Assembly: GCA_017617935.1 (NCBI GenBank)
Contig: JAFZVF010000102.1
Span: 1-45,537, forward strand
From: Clostridiales bacterium
Lineage (GTDB): Bacteria > Bacillota > Clostridia > Saccharofermentanales > Saccharofermentanaceae
DNA: 45,537 nt
Direction: 5' to 3'
Under the pieces are notes generated by a model. It ran no database searches, was not told the DNA's origin, and saw only the letters and a program-made list of their open reading frames with translations. Each line of letters starts with the position of its first letter. Positions within the stretch are counted from its first letter, which is position 1. Shown here piece after piece: positions 15,856 through 23,388 of the stretch. A program made the position numbers and the translations under genes.

Positions 15856-17451
15856 ATGGAATATGCCATCGAACTAAAGGGAATATCGAAACAGTTCGGA
15901 ACGCTGTTCGCTAACAAGAATGTCAATCTGCAGCTCAAAAAAGGCGAGATCCTTGCCCTCTTAGGAGAGAACGGATCAGGCAAAACGACTCTTATGAACA
16001 TGCTGTCGGGCATTTACATGCCCGACAGCGGTTCTATTTTTATCAACGGAAAAAAGGTTTCCATCAGCTCGCCTGAGGATTCGGCGAAGCTTGGAATAGG
16101 GATGGTGCACCAGCACTTCAAGCTCATCGAGCGTTTTTCCGCGCTCGACAACATCAGGATCGGATTAAGGGATGAAAAGGGATTCCTTCTCAAGAAGGAT
16201 ACGAAAAACCAAGTTGTAAAGATGGCCGAGAAATTCGGCTTTGAGATAGATCCGGACAAACTTGTCTCGAACATGTCGGTTTCGGAAAAGCAGACGCTCG
16301 AGATATTGAAGGTCCTGTGCTACGGCGCAAAGATAATAATCCTGGACGAGCCGACGGCGGTCCTTACCGTCCAGGAGATCGACAAGCTCTTCGCAGTCCT
16401 CCGCAAGATGAAGGAGGAAGGGCATTCGATAATAATCATCACGCACAAGCTGAACGAGGTCATGGCGATCTCGGACAGGGTCACGGTGCTCAGGCACGGT
16501 GAATACATCGACACGGTTTATACGGACCAGACCGATGAAAAGCAGCTTACAGAGCTCATGGTCGGACGAAAGGTCAACCTTTTCATCGAGCGTCCTCCGA
16601 TTGAAAAGACCAAGCCGCTCCTTGAGATCCGCGGTCTTACCGTCAAGAATGACGAAGGCGCGATAGCCGTAGACCACCTTGATTTCTACATCAGAGGCGG
16701 TGAGATCTTGGGCGTTGCGGGAATAGCGGGTTCAGGCCAGAAGGAGCTCTGCGAAGCAATCGCGGGACTCAGGCCTATAATCGAAGGAAAGATGATCCAC
16801 AAGGGTGAGAACATCGTTGGTCTTTCTCCGCGCAAGATCCTTGAAAAGGGCATTTCAATGAGCTTCATTCCGGAGGACAGATTGGGAATGGGCCTTGCTC
16901 CTTCGCTGTCCATCACGGACAACATGATACTCAAGAATTACAACGAACCAAAAGGTCCGTTCATTGACCGCAAATATGCAAGGGAAGAGGCAAAGAAGGT
17001 CATCGAAAGGCTCAAGGTCGTTGCCCCTTCGACTGAGATCGCGGTAAGAAAGCTTTCAGGCGGAAACGTCCAGAAGGTCCTTCTTGGCCGTGAGATCAAG
17101 TCAGGTCCTAACGTCCTCATTACCGCATATCCGGTCAGAGGATTGGACATCAACTCGTCCTACATGATCTACAACATCCTGAACGACGAGAAGAAGAAGG
17201 ACGTCGGCATACTTTTCATAGGCGAGGACATCGACGTCATGATGGCCCTTTGCGACAAGATAATGGTCATATGCCACGGCAAGCTTCAGGGCGTCGTTAA
17301 CAGCAATCACACCACCAAGGAGGAGATCGGCCTCATGATGACCGGCGCGCTCAACCTGGTCGACAAGGGCGGCAAGACTGCGGGCATCGCAAGGGATTCC
17401 GGATTTGCCGAAGACGAAGAAAAGAATGAAACGGAGGAAACAGGTCTATGA
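15856..17451 (+). CDS. nupA: Nucleoside ABC importer, double ATPase subunit
   Basis: A 531-aa protein with two ABC ATPase domains in tandem. The first has Walker A GENGSGKTT (37-45), an MSVSEKQ signature in place of LSGGQ, and Walker B ILDEPTAVL (162-170). The second has a degenerate Walker A (GIAGSGQKE, near 290), signature LSGGNVQK (400-407) and a degenerate Walker B (ITAYPVRGLD) lacking the catalytic glutamate. This pattern is normal for RbsA/NupA-type double ATPases, where only one site hydrolyses ATP well. AGGAGAGG precedes ATG 15856, and the stop overlaps the next start by 4 bp. Confidence 0.94.
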   Translation: MEYAIELKGISKQFGTLFANKNVNLQLKKGEILALLGENGSGKTTLMNMLSGIYMPDSGSIFINGKKVSISSPEDSAKLGIGMVHQHFKLIERFSALDNIRIGLRDEKGFLLKKDTKNQVVKMAEKFGFEIDPDKLVSNMSVSEKQTLEILKVLCYGAKIIILDEPTAVLTVQEIDKLFAVLRKMKEEGHSIIIITHKLNEVMAISDRVTVLRHGEYIDTVYTDQTDEKQLTELMVGRKVNLFIERPPIEKTKPLLEIRGLTVKNDEGAIAVDHLDFYIRGGEILGVAGIAGSGQKELCEAIAGLRPIIEGKMIHKGENIVGLSPRKILEKGISMSFIPEDRLGMGLAPSLSITDNMILKNYNEPKGPFIDRKYAREEAKKVIERLKVVAPSTEIAVRKLSGGNVQKVLLGREIKSGPNVLITAYPVRGLDINSSYMIYNILNDEKKKDVGILFIGEDIDVMMALCDKIMVICHGKLQGVVNSNHTTKEEIGLMMTGALNLVDKGGKTAGIARDSGFAEDEEKNETEETGL

Positions 17452-18551
17452 AGAAATACCATCTTGTAAGACGCCCCCGTCAGTCATTGGGAAGGCTCCT
17501 GATCTATTACCTCATCGGCATAACCATATCTCTCGGCATAGGCGCGATACTGCTTGCCTCTTTGGGCATCAATCCATTCGAATATTACGGAAGGATGCTC
17601 ACGATCGGCATGATCGGCAACAAGTACGCATATAAGAACATTGAGGGCTTTCTCAAGATCCTCGTGCCGCTCCTCATCACTTCGCTGGCTTTGGGACTTT
17701 CATTCAAGATGAGATTCTGGAACATCGGAGGCGAGGGCGAATTCCTCATCGGAGCGATCAGCGCGGCCATCGTCGCATTCAACGTCACGGGGCTTCCGAG
17801 ACCTCTTACGATCATATTGATGTGCGTTGCCGCGATGCTTTCGAGCGGACTTTTGGGACTTGCCGTAGCCTTCTTCAAGGTCAAGTTCAACACCAACGAG
17901 ACGCTCGTTACGCTCATGATCAACTACATAATGCTCTACGTCATCACCTATCTCGGAAAGACCAAGGAAGACTGGAACTTCTTCCTTGATCCGAAGTCAG
18001 CGAGGCCTATCTTCGGCAAGTTCCCCGAAACGGGAATAATGACCGGCATCAAGATCGGAAACTTCAATCTGCTGTGGTCGGTGATAATCGCGATCGCACT
18101 CATCGCATTGATCTACGTATACCTGAAATACACCAAGCACGGTTATGAGATCGCCGTCGTCGGCGACAGCAACGCCACGGCAAAGTACGCCGGAATGAAG
18201 GTCGGAAAGATCATTATGCGCACGATGTTCATTTCGTCCGCAATGATCGGTCTTGCCGCTGGCCTCACGGCATCGTCTTCGGGTACGATCTCTGAAACGA
18301 TAACGAACAACGTCGGATGGACCGGCATCGTGGTCGCGTGGCTTTCAAAGCTTAACACTCCCGCGATCGCAGTTACCTCAGTACTCATCGCGATACTTCA
18401 GTTCGGCTGCAAGACCGCCGCGACGAAGTATCCTTCGATCGACAGCAATTTCGCGGACCTCCTGCAGGGCATAATCTTGTTCTCGGTACTTACCGCGGAC
18501 TTCTGCGCGACTTTCACCATAAAGAAGAAGGAGGACGCGAAAAATGATTGA
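17448..18551 (+). CDS. nupB: Nucleoside ABC importer permease 1
   Basis: A 367-aa membrane protein of the BPD_transp_2 (RbsC-like) family with about nine or ten helices. Typical motifs are MRFWNIGGEGEFLIGAISAA and, in the second half, VVGDSNATAKYAGMKVGKI, followed by ISSAMIGLAAGL. ATG 17448 overlaps the stop of the ATPase gene (ATGA), so translation is coupled. With the second permease it forms the membrane channel of the BMP-type importer. Length matches YufP/NupB-type proteins. Confidence 0.93.
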   Translation: MKKYHLVRRPRQSLGRLLIYYLIGITISLGIGAILLASLGINPFEYYGRMLTIGMIGNKYAYKNIEGFLKILVPLLITSLALGLSFKMRFWNIGGEGEFLIGAISAAIVAFNVTGLPRPLTIILMCVAAMLSSGLLGLAVAFFKVKFNTNETLVTLMINYIMLYVITYLGKTKEDWNFFLDPKSARPIFGKFPETGIMTGIKIGNFNLLWSVIIAIALIALIYVYLKYTKHGYEIAVVGDSNATAKYAGMKVGKIIMRTMFISSAMIGLAAGLTASSSGTISETITNNVGWTGIVVAWLSKLNTPAIAVTSVLIAILQFGCKTAATKYPSIDSNFADLLQGIILFSVLTADFCATFTIKKKEDAKND

Positions 18552-19536
18552 GGTAATTACGCTCTTCCTGTTCAGCATAATCGTTTACAACATCCCGCTC
18601 CTGTACGGCACGACGGGAGAGATCATGATCGAGAAGTCAGGTTCGCTCAACCTCGGAGTTGAGGGAACGATGGCGATCGGCGCGGTCGCGGGCTACCTCA
18701 TCGGAATGCGCACGGGAAGCCTTCTTGTCGCGTGCCTTGTAAGCTTTGTCGCATCAGGTCTTGTAGGCTTGCTGTTCTCGTTCCTGACGGTCACTCTCCA
18801 GGCAAACCAGAACGTAACGGGACTTACGATAACGACTTTCGGAGTTGCGTTTTACTACTTCATCGGAAACGCCGTTTCAAACAGCGAATCAAAGTGGCCC
18901 GCTCTCGGAGGAAGCAGACTCGACAAGCAGTTTGCACCGATCGAGATCCCGCTTCTTTCCAAGATCCCGGTAATCGGCAAAGTGCTGTTCTCGCACAGCA
19001 TACTCATTTATCTCGGATTCATCATCGCGATATTGATGTGGCTTTACTTTGGCAAGACCGTTCCGGGCTTGAAGCTCCGCGCGATAGGCGAAAACCCTGC
19101 GGCGGCGGACTCTTTGGGCGTCAACGTCACGCTCTACAAGTACGTTCACATCATAATCGGCTCGGGCATTATGGGCATCGGAGGCCTTTACATGGCGCTC
19201 AACATGGGAGGAACGTTCGAGGGCTCAAACTGCTGGATCAACGGCTACGGATGGATCTCGATAGCGCTCGTAATCTTCGCGAACTGGAGTCCGGCGAAGG
19301 CCATCATCGGCACGCTGGTATTCGGCTTCTTCAATACGCTCAGAGTCCAGAACGCGCCTCTCGCGACGGCTTTCCCGAATACCCTCGGATGGCTTACGAA
19401 GATCCCCGCGCAGTTCTTCTCCGCGCTGCCCTTCATAATCACGCTCATCGTGCTCATAATCAGCTCGGTCAGCAAGAACAGCAACAGCAACGAGCCGTCC
19501 GCGATCGGCAGGAACTATTACAGGGAAGACAGATAA
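18544..19536 (+). CDS. nupC: Nucleoside ABC importer permease 2
   Basis: A 330-aa RbsC-like permease. NIPLLYGTTGEIMIEKSGSL and NLGVEGTMAIGAVAGYLIG form the conserved N-terminal block; LRAIGENPAAADSLGVNV is the coupling region; GGLYMALNMGGTFEGSNC follows. It overlaps the first permease by 8 bp, so the two are co-translated. It ends the importer operon, and ilvB begins only 34 bp later with its own ribosome site; no terminator is visible between, so read-through into ilvBN is possible. Confidence 0.93.
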   Translation: MIEVITLFLFSIIVYNIPLLYGTTGEIMIEKSGSLNLGVEGTMAIGAVAGYLIGMRTGSLLVACLVSFVASGLVGLLFSFLTVTLQANQNVTGLTITTFGVAFYYFIGNAVSNSESKWPALGGSRLDKQFAPIEIPLLSKIPVIGKVLFSHSILIYLGFIIAILMWLYFGKTVPGLKLRAIGENPAAADSLGVNVTLYKYVHIIIGSGIMGIGGLYMALNMGGTFEGSNCWINGYGWISIALVIFANWSPAKAIIGTLVFGFFNTLRVQNAPLATAFPNTLGWLTKIPAQFFSALPFIITLIVLIISSVSKNSNSNEPSAIGRNYYREDR

Positions 19537-19570
19537 AGAGTACAATTCCGTATAAAAGGAGTGTTGTCAG

Positions 19571-21250
19571 ATGAAACTTACAGGAGCCCAGATAGTTATC
19601 GAGACCTTGCTTGAACAGGGTGTTGATACTGTGTTCGGTTTTCCGGGAGCAACGGTCATCGACATCTATGACAAGCTTTTCGACTGCAAGGACAAGATAA
19701 GGCACGTTCTCGCCGCACACGAGCAGGGCGCCGCACACGCCGCTGACGGCTATGCCAGGGCTTCTGGCAAACCGGGCGTCGTCATTGCAACTTCAGGTCC
19801 CGGCGCGACAAATCTCGTAACGGGCATCGCTACCGCATTCCTTGATTCCGTTCCCATGATCGCCATCACGGGAAACGTCTCCAATTCCATGATCGGACGA
19901 GACGCCTTCCAGGAGATCGACATTACGGGCGTAACGCTCCCCATCACAAAGCACAACTTCTTCGTAAGGGATATAAAGGTCCTCGCCGACACGATCCGCG
20001 AGGCTTTTAAGATCGCGACTTCAGGCAGGCCCGGCCCCGTTCTTATCGACATCCCGAATGACATACAGACCGATACCTGCGAGTTCAAGCCCGCAAGAAA
20101 GATAGTTCCCGCAAAGCCCTCAAAGGCTGACGATTCTATGGTCGCCAAGGCGGCCGAGATGATAGCTGAATGCAAGAGGCCTTACATCTATTTCGGAGGC
20201 GGCGCGGTAAGGGCAGGCGCGGGCAAGGAGATCCTCGCCCTCGCGGAAAAGATCGACGCGTTCGTCGGATGCTCCATGATGGGTCTTTCCGAGATCCCTT
20301 CTTCCAATCCGAGGTTTCTCGGAATGCAGGGCATGCATGGGCATTTCGCTTCTTCAGTCGCGCTTGCAAAGAGCGACCTGATGATAGCGGTCGGCGTAAG
20401 GTTCTCTGACCGCGCCACGGGCAAGACGGACAGGTACGCGCTCAATTCCAAGAAGATACACGTCGACGCGGATTTTGCCGAGATCGGAAAGAACGTCTCC
20501 GTCAATCTTGGCGTCTGCTGTGACGTGAAGGACTTCCTCGCAAGGCTTATAGACGCCGTTTCGGAAAAGAAGCTTCCTGATTGGGAAGAGAAGATAAAGT
20601 CATTGAGGGAGCGTGAATCCGACGCTTATGACGATGACACCTTCGTGCCCAGGGAAGTGATCCTTGAGATAGCTTCCAAAGCCTCGGCGGACACCAGGAT
20701 CGCGACCGACGTCGGCCAGCATCAGATGTGGACGGCACAGTTCTACAATTTCAGGAAAAAGCACACGTGGCTCAGTTCGGGCGGCTTGGGAACCATGGGA
20801 TTCGGTCTTGGCGCCGCGATCGGTTCGACCTTTGCAACGGGCAAGAGGGCGGTCCTCATCACGGGTGACGGCAGCTTCGGCATGAGCCTTAACGAGCTCG
20901 CGACCGCAGTTACCTACAAAGTTCCCGTAACCATCGTTGTGTTCAACAATAGAACGCTCGGAATGGTCAGACAGTGGCAGACTCTCTTCTACGACAAGCG
21001 GTATTCCGGCACGGACATTGATAGGAGCACTGATTTCGTGAAGCTCGCGGAAGCCTTTGGCGCAAAGGGCTTCAGGGCGGATGACGTAGACGGCTTCAGG
21101 AAGGCTTTTGACGAAGCTTACGCATATGAAGGACCTTCCGTCATCGACGTTAAGATAGATCCTGATGCGATGGTTTTGCCGATGCTCAGGCCCGGCGGAA
21201 CTTTCGAAAACCTTGTCACATGGAAGGAGGCCGAGAATGAAGAAGGATAA
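19571..21250 (+). CDS. ilvB: Acetolactate synthase, large (catalytic) subunit
   Basis: A 559-aa thiamine-diphosphate enzyme that condenses two pyruvates (or pyruvate with 2-oxobutyrate), the first common step of valine, leucine and isoleucine synthesis. Three domains: N-terminal with FGFPGATVIDIYDKL and catalytic Glu51 in AAHEQGAAHAADGYAR, a central FAD-binding-type domain, and a C-terminal TPP domain with GDGSFGMSLNELATA and the following FNNRTLGMVRQWQ. AAAAGGAGT precedes ATG 19571. The regulatory subunit follows with a 14-bp overlap, which argues for the anabolic enzyme rather than catabolic AlsS. Confidence 0.95.
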   Translation: MKLTGAQIVIETLLEQGVDTVFGFPGATVIDIYDKLFDCKDKIRHVLAAHEQGAAHAADGYARASGKPGVVIATSGPGATNLVTGIATAFLDSVPMIAITGNVSNSMIGRDAFQEIDITGVTLPITKHNFFVRDIKVLADTIREAFKIATSGRPGPVLIDIPNDIQTDTCEFKPARKIVPAKPSKADDSMVAKAAEMIAECKRPYIYFGGGAVRAGAGKEILALAEKIDAFVGCSMMGLSEIPSSNPRFLGMQGMHGHFASSVALAKSDLMIAVGVRFSDRATGKTDRYALNSKKIHVDADFAEIGKNVSVNLGVCCDVKDFLARLIDAVSEKKLPDWEEKIKSLRERESDAYDDDTFVPREVILEIASKASADTRIATDVGQHQMWTAQFYNFRKKHTWLSSGGLGTMGFGLGAAIGSTFATGKRAVLITGDGSFGMSLNELATAVTYKVPVTIVVFNNRTLGMVRQWQTLFYDKRYSGTDIDRSTDFVKLAEAFGAKGFRADDVDGFRKAFDEAYAYEGPSVIDVKIDPDAMVLPMLRPGGTFENLVTWKEAENEEG

Positions 21251-21752
21251 GATAATCATCGCCATCTACGTCGACAACCAGTACGGCGTCCTCTCGCGCG
21301 TTACGGCCATGTTCACGAGAAGGGGATTCAACATCGATTCGCTTACCGTTGGCGAGACGGAATCTCCCGCGTATTCCCGTATCACCATCACGCTGTCAGC
21401 GGCGAAGACCGACAAGGATCAGGTCGTCTCGCAGCTTAGAAAGCTCTATAACGTTAAGAAGGTCGTCGTCCTTTCGAACGAGGACTGTATGAAGCGCGAG
21501 CTCATGCTGATCAAGGTCAGGAACAGCGACGAGGTCAGGGACCGCATCATCGAGACGGCGAACATATTCAGGGCGAAGATAATCGACCTTGGCGAAGAGG
21601 CGATCAGCATTGAGGTCACCGGAGATTCGCAGAAGATCGACGGATTCATCCAGAACGTCAAGACTTTCGGCATCATTGAAATGTGCCGTACCGGCATCGT
21701 TGCGCTCGACCGCGGAAGCACGACGATCTGGTCGGATCACGATGACGACTGA
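21237..21752 (+). CDS. ilvN: Acetolactate synthase, small (regulatory) subunit
   Basis: A 171-aa protein with an N-terminal ACT domain (IAIYVDNQYGVLSRVTAMFT then RRGFNIDSLTVGETE) that binds valine for feedback control, and the C-terminal ALS small-subunit domain (MLIKVRNSDEVRDRIIETAN, ITGDSQKID-type). I placed the start at ATG 21237, preceded by AAGGAGG (21224-21230) inside ilvB; the frame is open further upstream but only as an ilvB shadow. The 14-bp overlap couples its synthesis to IlvB. No T-tract terminator follows directly; the next one is at 22046. Confidence 0.95.
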   Translation: MKKDKIIIAIYVDNQYGVLSRVTAMFTRRGFNIDSLTVGETESPAYSRITITLSAAKTDKDQVVSQLRKLYNVKKVVVLSNEDCMKRELMLIKVRNSDEVRDRIIETANIFRAKIIDLGEEAISIEVTGDSQKIDGFIQNVKTFGIIEMCRTGIVALDRGSTTIWSDHDDD

Positions 21753-21783
21753 CGGAATTTGAACCGGTCTTTTTGTAACTCCA

Positions 21784-21839
21784 ATGTCAGAAATCGTTCA
21801 TAATTTGATAACACATTCTGACATCGCCTGTGGTAGACT
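21784..21839 (+). promoter_or_regulatory. Inverted repeat and extended -10 promoter before the structured sORF transcript
   Basis: Perfect 9-bp inverted repeats ATGTCAGAA (21784-21792) and TTCTGACAT (21816-21824) are 32 bp apart centre to centre, about three helical turns. TGGTAGACT (21831-21839) is an extended -10; the expected start is near 21846. The right arm falls between the -35 and -10 regions, the left upstream, which fits a repressor or activator site. No -35 match is evident. Confidence 0.5.
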
Positions 21840-21895
21840 AAAGCCATCAGAAAAAAGAACCAAATACAAAGCATAGGTTCAAGGAGGTGAGACCA

Positions 21896-21958
21896 ATGGG
21901 ACAAGATAATACATCAAGCAGACAGTTGGTCTCGCTTGGTTCAGAGCTTCTCCTGTAA
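21896..21958 (+). CDS. 20-residue peptide with a very strong ribosome site
   Basis: AAGGAGGTGA (21881-21890) lies five bases before ATG 21896, one of the strongest Shine-Dalgarno sequences of the window. The ORF encodes MGQDNTSSRQLVSLGSELLL and stops at TAA 21956-21958. Five of 20 residues are Leu, with three consecutive Leu codons (CTT CTC CTG) before the stop, and one is Val. That resembles branched-chain amino acid leader peptides, and ilvBN is directly upstream, but no ilv or leu gene follows. It could also be a small functional peptide. There is no signal peptide or clear membrane helix. Codons 11-13 lie in a sequence that pairs with both upstream and downstream RNA. Confidence 0.55.
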   Translation: MGQDNTSSRQLVSLGSELLL

Positions 21959-22045
21959 GGTTTTCTACTTAAATTGAGTTTATTACTCAGCACGGAACCG
22001 ACAGACCAACTTAATTCTTGAACTACAACTTAACAAACAATCAAT

Positions 22046-22078
22046 CCCCCGTGAGCTGCGTTACGGGGGTTTTGTTTT
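22046..22078 (+). terminator. Rho-independent terminator of the sORF transcript
   Basis: CCCCCGT (22046-22052) pairs with ACGGGGG (22063-22069) around a 10-nt loop, followed by TTTTGTTTT (22070-22078). It closes the sORF transcript and any read-through from ilvBN. Confidence 0.85.
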
Positions 22079-22098
22079 GAAGCTGAAAGCACTATAAT
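22070..22098 (+). promoter_or_regulatory. Promoter of the 60-aa gene, overlapping the terminator T tract
   Basis: TATAAT at 22093-22098 is a consensus -10. TTTTGT at 22070-22075 lies 17 bp upstream as a weak -35 and is part of the terminator's T run, so the two elements share DNA. Confidence 0.6.
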
Positions 22099-22127
22099 CA
22101 GAACATAAACAACAGGAGGTTGGCATC

Positions 22128-22310
22128 ATGGTAGATCTTCCCAACATCGACATCAACAAGGTTAAGGAAACGGCAAGCGGTGCTCTTGACGCAGTCGCAA
22201 AGAACGAACAGGCAAATGACGTCTATGAAAAGGCGGCAGGCGCAGTAGAGAAGAAGACCGGCGTTGACGTTCCGTCAGCAGGCGATCTTTCAAAGATGCT
22301 CGGCAAATAA
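22128..22310 (+). CDS. Small helical acidic/lysine-rich protein of unknown function
   Basis: A 60-aa protein with a clear ribosome site AGGAGG before ATG 22128. It is rich in Ala, Lys, Glu, Asp and Val, with no Cys, Trp or membrane helix; most of residues 8-42 should form one amphipathic helix and the C-terminus is DLSKMLGK. The codons are the strongly biased set of this genome (AAG, GAC, ATC), and the promoter is good, so it is likely a real, well-expressed protein. I recognise no function. The acyltransferase gene begins 14 bases after its stop. Confidence 0.75.
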   Translation: MVDLPNIDINKVKETASGALDAVAKNEQANDVYEKAAGAVEKKTGVDVPSAGDLSKMLGK

Positions 22311-22324
22311 TCCAAGAAACCGCT

Positions 22325-23356
22325 GTGACTGAAAAGCAGGGTGATTCGGCTTTTGATCTGATCGGCCGGTACAGGCTCCAGATCATGGGTTTTGCTGCGC
22401 TGTGGCTTTTCCTTTATCACACGCAGGATTCCTGTCTGTTGTTCCCTAGGACGCCCGTCATAGGAGACGTAGAGTCGCTTATTGCCTGTAACGGTTATGC
22501 CGGGGCGGACGTATTTTTCTTCCTTTCCGGAATCGGCATGGTCTATTCGATCTCAAAACACACAGTGCCGCAGTTTTATCTGAGACGCTTTTTACGGATT
22601 TGGCCTCCGTTCTTTATCTCCGGCACCATAACTGCGATCATATTCAAATGGTCAATCCCCGATTATCTTCTTACGATAACCGGGGTCTCTTTTTATTCAA
22701 AATCGCTATTCTCACTTATTTGGTTTGTCCCCGCCATCGGTACGCTTTATCTGATCTTCCCGCTATATGATCTGATGATGAGGAGGATTAGGCACAAGAT
22801 CGTTCCGACCTTGATCATTTTCGCCGTTTGGGGCGTTCTTTCGTTCATGTGGAAGAGTGACGCTCCCAGAGGGGACCTGTCCATCTTCACCAACCGCATA
22901 CCGGTATTCTTTCTTGGAGTCTATTGCGGATACCTGAGCAGGGAAAAGAAGGTCAGGTTCAATTCGATGGCCCGCATTGCGCTTTTTGCCGCCTGGGCCT
23001 TCGGAATAATCCTGATGACTTTTTCCGAATACTGCGAGGGAATGGACTTTTCGCACTACATGATCAAGTATATAGGCGCGATGATGGTATCCTCTACAAT
23101 GTGTTATTTCCTTGCACTGATCTTCGACAAGCTCAAAAAAGCCGAGATCGTCGGAAAGGCCTTTGGGCTGGTAGGAGTGATGTCTCTTGAAATGTACTGC
23201 TCGTTTGAGCTCGTGATGAACCTGATGAGGCCTAAGCTTTTCGGCGTCATGGAGAATCACCTTTACACGCTCCTGCTGTTCGTCGTCGTCCTTGCTTACT
23301 CAATAGTCCTATATCAGTTCACAAGGCTTATCCGTAAAAAAATAATGTATAATTAA
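22325..23356 (+). CDS. Acyltransferase family 3 membrane protein
   Basis: A 343-aa protein with about ten transmembrane helices. The family motif with the active-site histidine is in helix 1 (IMGFAALWLFLYHTQ), followed by GYAGADVFFFLSGIGMVYS and FYLRRFLRIWPPFF. Such enzymes O-acylate surface glycans, peptidoglycan or lipids. I use GTG 22325, since the region before the first helix (DLIGRYRLQ) fits the usual N-terminus; the ribosome site is weak and coupling to the 60-aa gene is likely. Target and acyl donor are unknown. The DHH gene follows 32 bases later with its own ribosome site. Confidence 0.87.
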   Translation: MTEKQGDSAFDLIGRYRLQIMGFAALWLFLYHTQDSCLLFPRTPVIGDVESLIACNGYAGADVFFFLSGIGMVYSISKHTVPQFYLRRFLRIWPPFFISGTITAIIFKWSIPDYLLTITGVSFYSKSLFSLIWFVPAIGTLYLIFPLYDLMMRRIRHKIVPTLIIFAVWGVLSFMWKSDAPRGDLSIFTNRIPVFFLGVYCGYLSREKKVRFNSMARIALFAAWAFGIILMTFSEYCEGMDFSHYMIKYIGAMMVSSTMCYFLALIFDKLKKAEIVGKAFGLVGVMSLEMYCSFELVMNLMRPKLFGVMENHLYTLLLFVVVLAYSIVLYQFTRLIRKKIMYN

Positions 23357-23388
23357 TAAAGTGCTATCGACCGGGAGGGAATCACTTT

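Larger units (their letters stand above)
21846..22078 (+). ncRNA. Structured small transcript carrying a 20-codon ORF (candidate regulatory RNA or leader)
   Basis: Between the predicted start near 21846 and the terminator, nested complementary segments can fold over the small ORF: 21877-21883 with 22017-22023 (7 bp, reaching into the Shine-Dalgarno), 21924-21932 with 22003-22011 (9 bp), 21938-21942 with 21995-21999 (5 bp) and 21975-21979 with 21985-21989 (5 bp). Competing pairs exist: GAGACCAA 21889-21896 (just before and including the A of the ATG) with TTGGTCTC 21926-21933, and GAACC 21857-21861 with GGTTC 21876-21880. So ORF codons 11-13 can pair either upstream or downstream, like an attenuator switch. 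I recognise no known RNA family. The boundaries are inferred. Confidence 0.4.
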
